This document shows positions 45,210-54,133 of a stretch of DNA of 64,000 nt, in pieces (positions within the stretch are counted from its first letter, which is position 1; the number at the start of each line of letters is the position of its first letter). The translations under genes were made by a program, and so were the position numbers. The notes under the pieces were generated by a model. The model saw nothing but the letters and a program-made list of their open reading frames with translations. It was not told the origin of the DNA and searched no databases. Origin of the DNA: an uncultured Winogradskyella sp. (lineage in GTDB: Bacteria; Bacteroidota; Bacteroidia; Flavobacteriales; Flavobacteriaceae); contig NZ_CANMIW010000003.1 of NCBI RefSeq assembly GCF_947498005.1, positions 186,001-250,000 on the forward strand. Direction: 5' to 3'.

Positions 45210-46500
45210 AGATCGCATAGGTTAAGACTAGTTTAGTTTTGAATTCAGACTTTTCACTGTCGTTAAATATTATTTTGTTTATAGAAGAATTGTAATCACT
45301 CGGAATTAGAATAAGAGCATCTTCCGTTTCTGGACTTTCACTTAATTTTTGATCTATAAAATCTATAACCGGTATTGTGTATAAAATTTCATTAAACTCT
45401 GAATTATCTGTTGTAAGGCTTGCACTAACCACATCTGCACTGTTAGAAATTTGACTTGCCAAATCGTTATTTTGATCTATAGTATAAAGTAATAATGCAT
45501 CGCTTAATGGTTGAATATCAGAGTGCGACGTTGTATTTGGCTGAATATATAAGGTAGCTTCTAAGATAGTACCAGATTCTCCTACATCATAAATATCCTT
45601 TAATGTTGGAAATTCAATTTTAGTCACATAACCTGTACCAGACTGATTATAACTAATGCCATTACTATCTGAGGATGATAAATTATATTCTTGATCAGTT
45701 ATTAATTCTAAGGGTAAGCCTGATACATCAGACTCAATATGATTGTAAAATTCATTTATAGATAAATCATAAGTGTATTCATCAGTATCTAATTCATCTG
45801 GAATTTTATAATAAAATCTCAAATATGTATCTTCACTAGATACGGAATAACCTATTATTGAACCATCGTCATTTGCTCCAGGTCTTATAGTAATTCCCTT
45901 TAGTTTTTGATAAAGAGATTCATTGTCTGTAATATTATTATCTCTAATATCATTAAATAATTCCTCGCCAAAGTCATAAGGTAACGTTACAAAAAGTGAA
46001 TCTTTGCTTGGTGTAGGTATAAAGGTTCTGCTTACTAATGGTGTTGCTTCATAAGACGTTTCTGTAGTATTATAATAATATGAATCTTCACTACTCATTT
46101 TTTCAGTTAGTCTATGGATGTTTAGTGTAGAAACCTGAGTAGTATCATTATAATAATACGTATCATAGCCAAGAACTAAACCAACACTATCTAGAATTGC
46201 ATCGTTATCTATATAGTAAGATGCCGTATTAAGTTGGAAGTTTGATGATGCTGTTACAACACCCATATCATCATCTATATACTTACCAATTAGTAAACTA
46301 CTACTCTCAGAAGTAATTATTGAATCGAATTTCATAGTAGAAAATGCCACGGAAAAAGTATCAATAGATAATACCCTAATATGTGTATTTGTAAAATCTT
46401 CGCCAGCATTTATTCCTTCTACCTCTGTGTCTGTAGAACAAGAGGTTACAATTAATGCTAATGCAATAACCGTTGCTATTTTATTATAATATTTAATCAT
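45202..46500 (-). CDS. DUF4270-like lipoprotein
   Basis: A 432-residue lipoprotein. The signal IKYYNKIATVIALALIVTSC has the lipobox VTSC. The mature part is long and beta-rich and resembles the DUF4270 family: DTFSVAFSTMKFDSI early, a repeated strand/turn pattern and a C-terminal LVLTYAIYE. The function of DUF4270 is unknown to me. I place the start at the ATG at 46500; an in-frame start nine codons further upstream is less natural. The last bases overlap the barrel gene. The divergent promoter region is shared with the kelch gene. Confidence 0.77.
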   Translation of the reverse strand: MIKYYNKIATVIALALIVTSCSTDTEVEGINAGEDFTNTHIRVLSIDTFSVAFSTMKFDSIITSESSSLLIGKYIDDDMGVVTASSNFQLNTASYYIDNDAILDSVGLVLGYDTYYYNDTTQVSTLNIHRLTEKMSSEDSYYYNTTETSYEATPLVSRTFIPTPSKDSLFVTLPYDFGEELFNDIRDNNITDNESLYQKLKGITIRPGANDDGSIIGYSVSSEDTYLRFYYKIPDELDTDEYTYDLSINEFYNHIESDVSGLPLELITDQEYNLSSSDSNGISYNQSGTGYVTKIEFPTLKDIYDVGESGTILEATLYIQPNTTSHSDIQPLSDALLLYTIDQNNDLASQISNSADVVSASLTTDNSEFNEILYTIPVIDFIDQKLSESPETEDALILIPSDYNSSINKIIFNDSEKSEFKTKLVLTYAIYE

Positions 46501-46577
46501 TCGGTTTGTATTGTTTATACAAATCAACTAATCAATAGAGGTAATAAAAAGTAAAATATACTGATAAGAATTATTTA

Positions 46578-46653
46578 TCTACAAAGACGAGATTTTATAC
46601 TATAAAAACATAGTGCCGGTTTTGTAGATTAAAATTATGGTTTAGTCTACAAA
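46578..46653. repeat. Three copies of TCTACAAA in the divergent promoter region
   Basis: TCTACAAA at 46578-46585, its reverse complement TTTGTAGA at 46621-46628 and TCTACAAA at 46646-46653, all within the 268-base region between the DUF4270 and kelch genes. Spacing is 35 and 17 bases between copies. No other feature is seen in that region. They may be binding sites for the LytTR regulator encoded downstream, but LytTR consensus sites are usually direct repeats, so this is a guess. Confidence 0.45.
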
Positions 46654-46768
46654 AAAAGTATGTCAGTCTATTTTATAATTATAGTACAAGTTGGGCTTAG
46701 TAAGTTAGCACTCTAAAATAGAGAATCTCTTTACTAGACAATCAAATAAGTTTAAACATAAATTAAAA

Positions 46769-47782
46769 ATGAAAATGAAAACATTCAACCACAGAGCAGG
46801 TTTAAGATTACTTTTTTTATCTGCAATACTTACACTTTTTTACAACTGTAGCACAGATGATGACAGCGATGATACTTTAGGGAATTGGGTAAAAAAATCT
46901 AGTTTTAATGAAGAAGCTCGAAGCAGTTCATCCGCTTTTACAATAGGAAATATGGGTTATATGGGAACTGGTTATGATGGCGATGATTATTATAATGATT
47001 TTTGGAGTTATAATATGGATACAAATTCTTGGCAACAATTATCTGATTTCCCTGGAGAAGAAAGAAGCTCTGCTGTTTCATTTGTAATAAATAATGAAGG
47101 TTACATGGGAACTGGTTATAATGGAGATACTAATGAAGAGTTAGCTGATTTCTATAAATATAACCCTTCAACAAATAGTTGGACACAAATTGCGGATTTT
47201 GGAGGTTCTGCTAGATATGGAACTGTTGGTTTTGGATCAGATCAATATGGCTATGTTGGTACAGGTTACGACGGAAGTGATAAAAAAGATTTCTGGAAAT
47301 ACAATCCAATAAGTGATTCTTGGGAAGAAATTTATGGATTTGGTGGCGATAAAAGAAGAGACGGAATGACTTTTACTATAGGTAATGATGTTTATTTAGG
47401 AACTGGGATTAGTAATGGTGTTTACGAAACAGATTTTTGGAAATTTAATTTAGATACAGAAGTATGGACAGAACTCGAAGATATTGATGAAGATGATGAT
47501 GATTATGTTTATAGATCTAATGCTGTAGCATTTACATTAGATGGTAAAGGATATGTGGCTTGTGGAGAATATGGCGGAAGTATTAGTACCGTTTATGAGT
47601 ATACACCATCTTCAGAAGTTTGGGAAGAAAAAACAGATTTTGAACTTTATGCAAGAAGAGATGCCATTTCTTTTAGCAATGGAGAACGCGCTTTTGTTAC
47701 ACTAGGAAGAAACGGCACATTGTATTTAGATGATAACATGGAGTTTTTTCCTAACGAAGAACAAGATGACGATGATAATTAA
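46769..47782 (+). CDS. Kelch-repeat lipoprotein
   Basis: A 337-residue exported protein. The signal AGLRLLFLSAILTLFYNC ends in a lipobox (FYNC). Then come about six repeats of about 47-50 residues of the kelch type: each has a Gly-Thr-Gly-Tyr (GTGY) strand, a DFWxYN turn and a W-x-x-x-x-F end (SWQQLSDFPG, SWTQIADFGG, SWEEIYGFGG). Such repeats form a beta-propeller, here probably on the cell surface or in the periplasm. The C-terminus is very acidic (EEQDDDDN). First gene of a cluster with DUF4907 and a LytS/LytTR pair. Confidence 0.85.
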   Translation: MKMKTFNHRAGLRLLFLSAILTLFYNCSTDDDSDDTLGNWVKKSSFNEEARSSSSAFTIGNMGYMGTGYDGDDYYNDFWSYNMDTNSWQQLSDFPGEERSSAVSFVINNEGYMGTGYNGDTNEELADFYKYNPSTNSWTQIADFGGSARYGTVGFGSDQYGYVGTGYDGSDKKDFWKYNPISDSWEEIYGFGGDKRRDGMTFTIGNDVYLGTGISNGVYETDFWKFNLDTEVWTELEDIDEDDDDYVYRSNAVAFTLDGKGYVACGEYGGSISTVYEYTPSSEVWEEKTDFELYARRDAISFSNGERAFVTLGRNGTLYLDDNMEFFPNEEQDDDDN

Positions 47783-47806
47783 TAGTATTGTTTAGATTGA
47801 TTGATA

Positions 47807-47838
47807 GGCTATTAACTTTAAGACACTGGTTAATAGCC
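47807..47838 (+). other. Intercistronic hairpin between kelch and DUF4907 genes
   Basis: GGCTATTAAC (47807-47816) pairs perfectly with GTTAATAGCC (47829-47838) over a 12-base loop, 25 bases after the kelch stop. No T-run follows, so it is not a normal terminator; it could stabilise the upstream message or be a protein site. Confidence 0.5.
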
Positions 47839-47903
47839 AACCTAGAGTCAGGATAATGTTGGATATCCTTCAGAACTTCTGGCTCTTTTTTAATAGTAAT
47901 ACA

Positions 47904-48257
47904 ATGAAAAAAAATTATACATACCTTTCTATCTTTATAGTGATTTCAATCTTTACGCTATTATTTATGTACTTTATAAATGCAGGAGATGAAAACCAAA
48001 ACCTAGAAGCAAATCCTTATACTTTACAAGTCTTAGAAAAAGAAAGCTCGTGGATTTACGAAATATATAATCACGAAAACTTATTTATAAGACAAGAATA
48101 CATTCCGTCAGTTAAAGGTAAACAATCCTTTAAAAGTAAGACAGATGCTGAGAAAATAGGAAAATTGGTGGTTAACAGATTGTCAAAAAATGCTTTTCCC
48201 AATATCAGTAAAAGAGATCTTAATGATAATAACATTAATTTTGAAGATATTAACTAG
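47904..48257 (+). CDS. DUF4907-like membrane-anchored protein
   Basis: A 117-residue protein with one N-terminal hydrophobic segment (about 5-24) and a small globular part: YTLQVLEKESSWIYEIY, then FIRQEYIPSVKGKQSFKS and a helix DAEKIGKLVVNRL. This matches the DUF4907 pattern I know from Bacteroidota. The start is the ATG at 47904 (MKKNYTYL); a frame-extending ATG upstream at 47856 precedes no signal. It sits between the kelch lipoprotein and a LytS-type kinase, 18 bases before the latter, so it is probably a periplasmic accessory of the sensory system. Confidence 0.72.
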   Translation: MKKNYTYLSIFIVISIFTLLFMYFINAGDENQNLEANPYTLQVLEKESSWIYEIYNHENLFIRQEYIPSVKGKQSFKSKTDAEKIGKLVVNRLSKNAFPNISKRDLNDNNINFEDIN

Positions 48258-48275
48258 CATCTAAATTATTTAATA

Positions 48276-49325
48276 GTGTTGAAAACCATCTCACATAAAG
48301 AATTAATAGTACATATCCTGGTTTGGATATGTATTAGTATTTTCCCATTATTTTCTGCTTACATAGATTTGGGTAAAATTCCTTCGGAAATGTATCTGAG
48401 ACTTTCTTTACGTCCAATTTTATTTTATGCTAATTATTTAGTTTTTGTTCCTTACCTACTACTCAACAGAAAGTTACTGCTTTACATTTTTGTTTCAATT
48501 GCATTTTTAATTCTATACAATTATGTTTCAGAAGAACTAATTACTAATACAATTACCAGAGAGTTTAGAGACTTCCCTAAACCACCAAATATGCCAGCAG
48601 GTCCTTTTGGTATAAGACATGCTATTCCTGTGGTATTTTCATTATCTATTTTTCTATTAGGTGGTATTTTTAGTTTAGTGGTTGATTTTTATAAAAGAGA
48701 TAGAGAATCTAAAGAACTAGAAAACGAGCAGAAAGAAATTAAACTTCAGTTTTTAAGAAATCAACTTAATCCTCATTTTCTATTTAATTCTCTAAATAGT
48801 ATTTATGCACTTGTAAGAAGTAAGTCAGATAATGCACCAGAAGCCGTAATTACTTTATCAGAATTAATGCGTTACATGCTTTACGAAGCTGGTGATGAGC
48901 AAGTTTCTTTAGAAAAGGAAATAAATTACATTAAAAACTATATTGCTTTGCAGCGTCTGCGTCTTAAAAACACTGAAGCTGTTAAACTTAACATAAAAGG
49001 TGAAACAAGACACCTAAAAGTCTATCCATTGTTATTAATTTCATTTATTGAAAATGCTTTTAAGTACGGAACTGATTATAAAGGAAACACGCAAATTGAT
49101 ATAAAAATTATTGTAGATAACAATAAGTTGCATTTATATGTTGAAAATATTATCGGCCTTTATAAACGTGATGATAAAAACTCTGGTGTTGGCTTAGAGA
49201 ATATTAAAAACCAACTGAATCACTTATATAACAATAATCATCAATTAACAATTAATGAGAGTAAAACTCATTTTAAAGTGGAATTAACAATTAATTTGAA
49301 GGAAAATGAAATGTATAATAATTGA
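48276..49325 (+). CDS. LytS-type sensor histidine kinase (second)
   Basis: A 349-residue kinase homologous to the one at 38275-39312: four membrane segments (about 11-29, 46-63, 67-85, 117-137), the kinase box LNPHFLFNSLNSIYAL with phospho-His H167, N-box SFIENAFKYG and a G-box SGVGLENI. The start is GTG at 48276, followed directly by TTG; either could initiate, and no ATG fits. It begins 18 bases after the DUF4907 gene and overlaps its regulator by 20 bases, so the pair is translationally coupled. Confidence 0.92.
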   Translation: MLKTISHKELIVHILVWICISIFPLFSAYIDLGKIPSEMYLRLSLRPILFYANYLVFVPYLLLNRKLLLYIFVSIAFLILYNYVSEELITNTITREFRDFPKPPNMPAGPFGIRHAIPVVFSLSIFLLGGIFSLVVDFYKRDRESKELENEQKEIKLQFLRNQLNPHFLFNSLNSIYALVRSKSDNAPEAVITLSELMRYMLYEAGDEQVSLEKEINYIKNYIALQRLRLKNTEAVKLNIKGETRHLKVYPLLLISFIENAFKYGTDYKGNTQIDIKIIVDNNKLHLYVENIIGLYKRDDKNSGVGLENIKNQLNHLYNNNHQLTINESKTHFKVELTINLKENEMYNN

Positions 49326-50037
49326 TGACGAACCTTTAGCAATTGATGTTATTGAATCTTATTGCCAAGCTTTAAGTTCTGTAGAGGTTATTAGCACATT
49401 TACTAGTGCCATTGAAGCCTTAGATTTTATTAATAATAACAGTATTGACTTGGTGTTTTCTGATATAGAAATGCCTAACATTTCTGGTATAGAACTCATA
49501 AAATCTATAGAAGGAAAAGTCCCGTATTTTATTTTTACAACAGCTTATCCGGAATATGCTTTAGAAGGTTTTGATTTAAACGCGGTAGATTATTTGGTTA
49601 AACCTATTCCGTTTCCTCGTTTTTTAAAAGCCGTAAATAGAGTTAAAGAAATGATTAAACTTAATGACGTGAGCTCGTCCTTTAATGTATCTTCTGCAGG
49701 TGGCGAAACAACTTCTATTTTAGAGGATGATTTCATTTTTGTTAAGTCTGAATACGAAAACCTGAAAATAGACATCAAAGCCATTAATCTTATTCAAGGA
49801 CTTAAAGATTATTTAAAAATTCATTCCGAAGCTTCAAAACCTATATTAACGCTAATGAGTTTTAAAGAAATTCAAGATAAATTACCAGAGAATACTTTTA
49901 TAAGAGTGCATCGTTCCTTTATTGTAAATGTGAATAAAATTACATCAGTTCAAAAGAATAGAATCGTTATTAAAGACGAAAGAATTCCTATTGGAGAAAG
50001 CTACAAATCGATGGTTTATAGCCGATTAAATATTTAG
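49306..50037 (+). CDS. LytTR-family response regulator (second)
   Basis: A 243-residue regulator: receiver acids IIDDEP (D7, D8), phospho-acceptor D53 in DLVFSDIEMPNIS, and a LytTR domain (about 140-243) with FIFVKSEYENLKI, YLKIHS and FIRVHRSFIVNVNKI. It is clearly paralogous to the regulator at 37544-38272. It is the last gene of the kelch/DUF4907 cluster and may bind the repeats in that cluster's divergent promoter. A bidirectional terminator follows. Confidence 0.95.
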   Translation: MKCIIIDDEPLAIDVIESYCQALSSVEVISTFTSAIEALDFINNNSIDLVFSDIEMPNISGIELIKSIEGKVPYFIFTTAYPEYALEGFDLNAVDYLVKPIPFPRFLKAVNRVKEMIKLNDVSSSFNVSSAGGETTSILEDDFIFVKSEYENLKIDIKAINLIQGLKDYLKIHSEASKPILTLMSFKEIQDKLPENTFIRVHRSFIVNVNKITSVQKNRIVIKDERIPIGESYKSMVYSRLNI

Positions 50038-50070
50038 TTTTTTTGAATAAAATAATATTTCAAGAAATAA

Positions 50071-50096
50071 AAAACAGCGCATAATAGCGCTGTTTT
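50071..50096. terminator. Bidirectional terminator between the LytTR regulator and fabG
   Basis: A perfect 10-bp stem AAAACAGCGC (50071-50080) with GCGCTGTTTT (50087-50096) and a 6-base loop, between convergent genes. T-rich sequence follows on the plus strand, shorter on the minus strand. Confidence 0.82.
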
Positions 50097-50123
50097 CTTT
50101 TATAATATTAATAGAGTAAAAAA

Positions 50124-50870
50124 TTAAGTAAGCATTCCTCCATCTACGTTTAAAGTCTGTCCCGTAACATAGGCACTTAAGTCGCTAGCTAAAAAGACAC
50201 ATGCATTAGCAATATCTTCTGGTGTTCCACCTCTTTTTAATGGAATACCTGCTCTCCAACCTTTAACAGTTTCTTCATCTAATTTTGCAGTCATTTCAGT
50301 CTCAATAAAACCTGGCGCAATGACGTTGCTTCTAATATTTCTAGAACCTAATTCTAATGCAACAGACTTAGAAAAACCAATAATTCCAGCTTTAGAAGCC
50401 GCGTAATTTGTTTGGCCTGCATTACCTTTTACACCAACAACAGAACTCATATTAATAATAGAGCCTTTGCGTTGTTTCAACATGGTACGTTGTACCGCTT
50501 TAGTCATGTTAAAAACAGATTTAAGGTTAACTTCAATCACTTTGTCAAAGTCTTCCTCTCCCATTCTCATTAATAGATTATCTTTTGTAATACCTGCATT
50601 ATTAATAAGGATATCAATAGTTCCAAATTCCTCTAAAACATCTGCTACTAATTTCTGAGCATCGTCATAATTTGCAGCATTACTTTGATAGCCTTTAGCT
50701 TTGATGCCTTTAGAGTTTAATTCCTTTTCTAACGCATTAGCTGCTTCAACTGAAGAACTATATGTAAATGCTACATTGGCACCATGATCAGCAAATACTT
50801 CTGCTATGCCTTTACCAATTCCTCTACTAGCTCCAGTAATTATAGCCGTTTTTCCTTCTAAAAGTTTCAT
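50124..50870 (-). CDS. fabG: 3-oxoacyl-ACP reductase
   Basis: A 248-residue classical SDR that reduces beta-ketoacyl-ACP in fatty acid elongation. The cofactor loop TGASRGIGKGIA (13-24), NNAG (88-91), catalytic Ser of INMSSVVG (about 139), and Tyr/Lys of TNYAASKAG (about 152-156) are all present. The C-terminal VTGQTLNVDGGM is typical of FabG. A single gene; the 172-base gap to the M16 gene holds that gene's terminator only. Confidence 0.94.
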   Translation of the reverse strand: MKLLEGKTAIITGASRGIGKGIAEVFADHGANVAFTYSSSVEAANALEKELNSKGIKAKGYQSNAANYDDAQKLVADVLEEFGTIDILINNAGITKDNLLMRMGEEDFDKVIEVNLKSVFNMTKAVQRTMLKQRKGSIINMSSVVGVKGNAGQTNYAASKAGIIGFSKSVALELGSRNIRSNVIAPGFIETEMTAKLDEETVKGWRAGIPLKRGGTPEDIANACVFLASDLSAYVTGQTLNVDGGMLT

Positions 50871-50990
50871 ACTATATATTTAGTTTATATGTGTTTAATC
50901 TAAAATGAAAAATAATACGCCTTCTAATTATATAACATACTTTTCACTTCAATTCAAATATACCAATAACTAGTTGTGCGACATAAAAAA

Positions 50991-51020
50991 AACCTCATAT
51001 TTTTATATCAATATGAGGTT
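50991..51020 (-). terminator. Terminator of the M16 peptidase gene
   Basis: A 10-bp stem AACCTCATAT (50991-51000) with ATATGAGGTT (51011-51020) and a 10-base loop. On the minus strand eight T follow. It lies 23 bases after the stop codon. Confidence 0.8.
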
Positions 51021-51042
51021 TAGTTTAAGCTTACTTATAAGC

Positions 51043-54015
51043 TTATTGCTTCAGCTCTTCGGATTGATTATAATTAAATAAATAATCAATATCTAATTCT
51101 TTAATTGTTCCTAATTTACTCAAGGCATCAAAATCCATGTCTTTCTTGTTACCTATAACCATTACATTATATTCTGCACCTTTTATATTCTCATTAAAGA
51201 AAGTTTTCAGGTCATCCATGGTCATGTTTTTTATAGCATTATAGATCTCTTCTCTGTTATCATTATCAATACCTCTTTTTTGCAATCTTTCATAAGTCCA
51301 AAAAATATTTGATTTTGTTATACGTTGCGCTGCAATTTTCTTTAATGTGCCTTCCTTTGCTTGATTAAATTGATCTTCGGCTTCTGGCATATCAGTCATT
51401 AATTCCATCATAGCACTAACCGCTTGTTCTAATTTATTTGCTTGTGTACCAACATACGCTGTAGTATAATCTGGTTGACCTGCTTCACTTGCCATTCGGT
51501 AGCTAGAAAACGCAGAATATGCCAATGATTTAGATTCTCTAATTTCTTGAAAGACAATTGAAGATAATCCACTTCCAAAATACGTATTAAACAATTGTGA
51601 AGCTGCCATTTTCTTAGGATCAAATTCTTCACCTTTGGCTACCAATAATATTTCACTCTGAACCATATCATAATCTACGAAATAAACATTACCACCAGTT
51701 TCTAAGTTTACATATTCAACTTTTTCTGGATAATCTAATAAAGTTTCTGGTATTTTATGATGTATGTTTAAAGCCGTTTTAGCCTCGTCTACAGCATTTC
51801 CGTAGTAGAATATACGTTGTTTGTAGGCACGCATTTCTTTTATTTTATTTACGAGTTCTGTAGGGCTTATAGCTTTTAATTCCATTTGAGAATAAATATT
51901 TCTTAGTCTAGAATTTTCGCCATATTGTCCGTAACTCATTAAACCATTCCAGAAAATATTCCCTTTTTGAGTTTTCCCATCTTCTCTACCTTTTAAGATA
52001 CTTTCAACATATTTATCGTAAGTTTCTTGATTTGGTTCTGCATTGTTCCACAAATGTTCTAATAGTTTTAAACCTGCATCTAAGTTTTCTTTTAAACCAG
52101 AAATACCAACATAAGTTTTGTCATTAGAAGAAAATACATTGTAACTCACTCCTATTTTGTAGAATTCTTGTTTTAGCTGTTCTGGAGTATAAGTGTTTGT
52201 TCCTAAATAATCTAAATAACCAGCAGCAAGAGAAACCATTCTATCGTTATCTTGTCCCATATCAAAAATGATATTTAAATTAAAGATATCGTTGTTTGGG
52301 TTTTCTACATAAGATAATTTAAGTCCGTTATCTGTTGTAAGCTCTTTAATTTCAGATTTATAATCTACAAATTTCGGCTTTAAATCTGGAGAAGTCATAG
52401 CATTTATTGATGCTAAAAAATCAGATTCCACGCCTTTATTTAATTCAATTGGTGTAATGCCTGGATTTTCAACCTTAACAATTGATGTATCTTCTCCTTT
52501 AAGTTTATGTACTTCTACATAATTATTTCCATAAAATGAATTTGCAAAATCAACAACTTCTTGCTTAGTAATTTTCTTCATTTCATCTAACATCTTTAGA
52601 CGACTTTCCCAATTTTGCTCTCCAATAAAAGCATCTAGATAAGCGTAAGCTGTAGCAGATCCGTTTTCATATTCTCTGATTTGAGATAAACGCATATCAT
52701 TAATAACGGCATCTAATAACCAATCTTCAAATTCTCCTTTTTTAATTTTTTCAACTTGATCTAAAAGTAAATCTCTAACTTCATCTAAAGATTGATTTGC
52801 TTTTGGAGAACCATAAAGTAAATGGAAACCATAATCATTATCAAAATTTGTAAATGATGACGCTCTTTGTACCATCTGCTTTTGATTAAGATTTAAATCT
52901 ATTAATCCTGCTTGAGAATTAGCTAACATGTAATCCACGAGGTTTAGAATAACTTCATGATCTGATCCTTTTCCTTTAGACCTAAAAGCAACATAAATAG
53001 ATTCTGCTGTTGGACCTAAAACTTCTTTTTTAACTGGCGCAGCAATTGGTTCTAACTCAGGGAACGTTGGGTGCTCAACTTCTTTTCTCTCATAACTTCC
53101 AAAAGCATCATTCACTTTTTTAATAGTTGTATCAAAATCTAGGTCACCAACCATTATTACAGCCATGTTGTTTGGCACATAATATTTATCAAAGTAAGCG
53201 TTAATAGCTTCCATTGAAGGGTTTTTTAAATGCTCAGAAATACCTATTGTAGATTGCGTACCATAAGGATGTGTTGGAAACAAACCTTCAAGCGTTGCAA
53301 AATATTGCTTACGTCCATCGCTATCTTGTCCTCTGTTAAATTCCTCATAAACAGCTTCTAATTCTGTGTGAAATAAACGTAGAACTAATTTACTAAAACG
53401 CTCGCTTTCAATTTTTAACCATTTATCAATTTCATTAGACGGGATTTTATTTACATAAACAGTTTGCTCGTTTGATGTAAATGCATTTGTACCTTCGGCA
53501 CCTAATGAAGTTGACATTTTATCATATTCATTAGCGATAGAAAGTTTTGATGCTTCTAGTGAGATTTCATCTATTTTCTTGTAAATTTCTGTTTTCTTCT
53601 CAGGGTCTTTTTCTGCTTTATGTTCTTCGTATAAATCAGAAATCTGTTTAATTAACTTAGATTCTTCCTCGTAATTTGTAGTGCCAAACTTATCCGTACC
53701 TTTAAATACCATATGTTCTAAGTAGTGTGCCAAACCTGTGTTATCTGCAGGATCATAGGTAGAACCAGCTCTAACCGCAACGAGTGTTTGAATTTTAGGT
53801 TCTTCGTCATTTTTACCTAAATAAACTTTTAGTCCGTTGTCTAAGGTGTAGAGTCTTAAACCTGTTGGGTCGTTGCTAACTGTTTCATAATTAAAACCAT
53901 TACTGTCTTCATGATTTTCAATTGTGTAACCTTGTTTCTTTGAATCAGTTTCGGTTTTACAACCAAAAATGATAGAAACCAATAGCAACAGCATTAGTGT
54001 CTTAGTGATTTTCAT
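51043..54015 (-). CDS. M16 family metallopeptidase lipoprotein, two-domain form
   Basis: A 990-residue exported peptidase. The signal ends in a lipobox (SIIFGC, about 19). The first M16 domain has the inverted zinc motif HYLEH (HxxEH, near residue 93) and the third ligand region ELEAVYEEFN, so it should be active; the second, C-terminal half resembles the inactive partner domain. In a two-half arrangement the halves enclose small peptides in the periplasm. Coiled or repeated Glu/Lys stretches lie near 125-160. It is transcribed alone, 118 bases after sucD. Confidence 0.92.
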   Translation of the reverse strand: MKITKTLMLLLLVSIIFGCKTETDSKKQGYTIENHEDSNGFNYETVSNDPTGLRLYTLDNGLKVYLGKNDEEPKIQTLVAVRAGSTYDPADNTGLAHYLEHMVFKGTDKFGTTNYEEESKLIKQISDLYEEHKAEKDPEKKTEIYKKIDEISLEASKLSIANEYDKMSTSLGAEGTNAFTSNEQTVYVNKIPSNEIDKWLKIESERFSKLVLRLFHTELEAVYEEFNRGQDSDGRKQYFATLEGLFPTHPYGTQSTIGISEHLKNPSMEAINAYFDKYYVPNNMAVIMVGDLDFDTTIKKVNDAFGSYERKEVEHPTFPELEPIAAPVKKEVLGPTAESIYVAFRSKGKGSDHEVILNLVDYMLANSQAGLIDLNLNQKQMVQRASSFTNFDNDYGFHLLYGSPKANQSLDEVRDLLLDQVEKIKKGEFEDWLLDAVINDMRLSQIREYENGSATAYAYLDAFIGEQNWESRLKMLDEMKKITKQEVVDFANSFYGNNYVEVHKLKGEDTSIVKVENPGITPIELNKGVESDFLASINAMTSPDLKPKFVDYKSEIKELTTDNGLKLSYVENPNNDIFNLNIIFDMGQDNDRMVSLAAGYLDYLGTNTYTPEQLKQEFYKIGVSYNVFSSNDKTYVGISGLKENLDAGLKLLEHLWNNAEPNQETYDKYVESILKGREDGKTQKGNIFWNGLMSYGQYGENSRLRNIYSQMELKAISPTELVNKIKEMRAYKQRIFYYGNAVDEAKTALNIHHKIPETLLDYPEKVEYVNLETGGNVYFVDYDMVQSEILLVAKGEEFDPKKMAASQLFNTYFGSGLSSIVFQEIRESKSLAYSAFSSYRMASEAGQPDYTTAYVGTQANKLEQAVSAMMELMTDMPEAEDQFNQAKEGTLKKIAAQRITKSNIFWTYERLQKRGIDNDNREEIYNAIKNMTMDDLKTFFNENIKGAEYNVMVIGNKKDMDFDALSKLGTIKELDIDYLFNYNQSEELKQ

Positions 54016-54064
54016 TTTTTTGATTAATTAATTGATTAGTAATTGTGAATTGATGGCATAAAAA

Positions 54065-54096
54065 AATCCATCAGCTATAAATATAGCTAATGGATT
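54065..54096 (-). terminator. Terminator of sucD
   Basis: AATCCATCAGCTATA (54065-54079) pairs with TATAGCTAATGGATT (54082-54096), with one mismatch and a 2-base loop; effectively the loop opens wider. The minus strand continues with T6. It lies 38 bases after the stop codon. Confidence 0.78.
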
Positions 54097-54133
54097 AATA
54101 ACGTGAAGTTTTTAAAAATATTTTAACAGAAGT

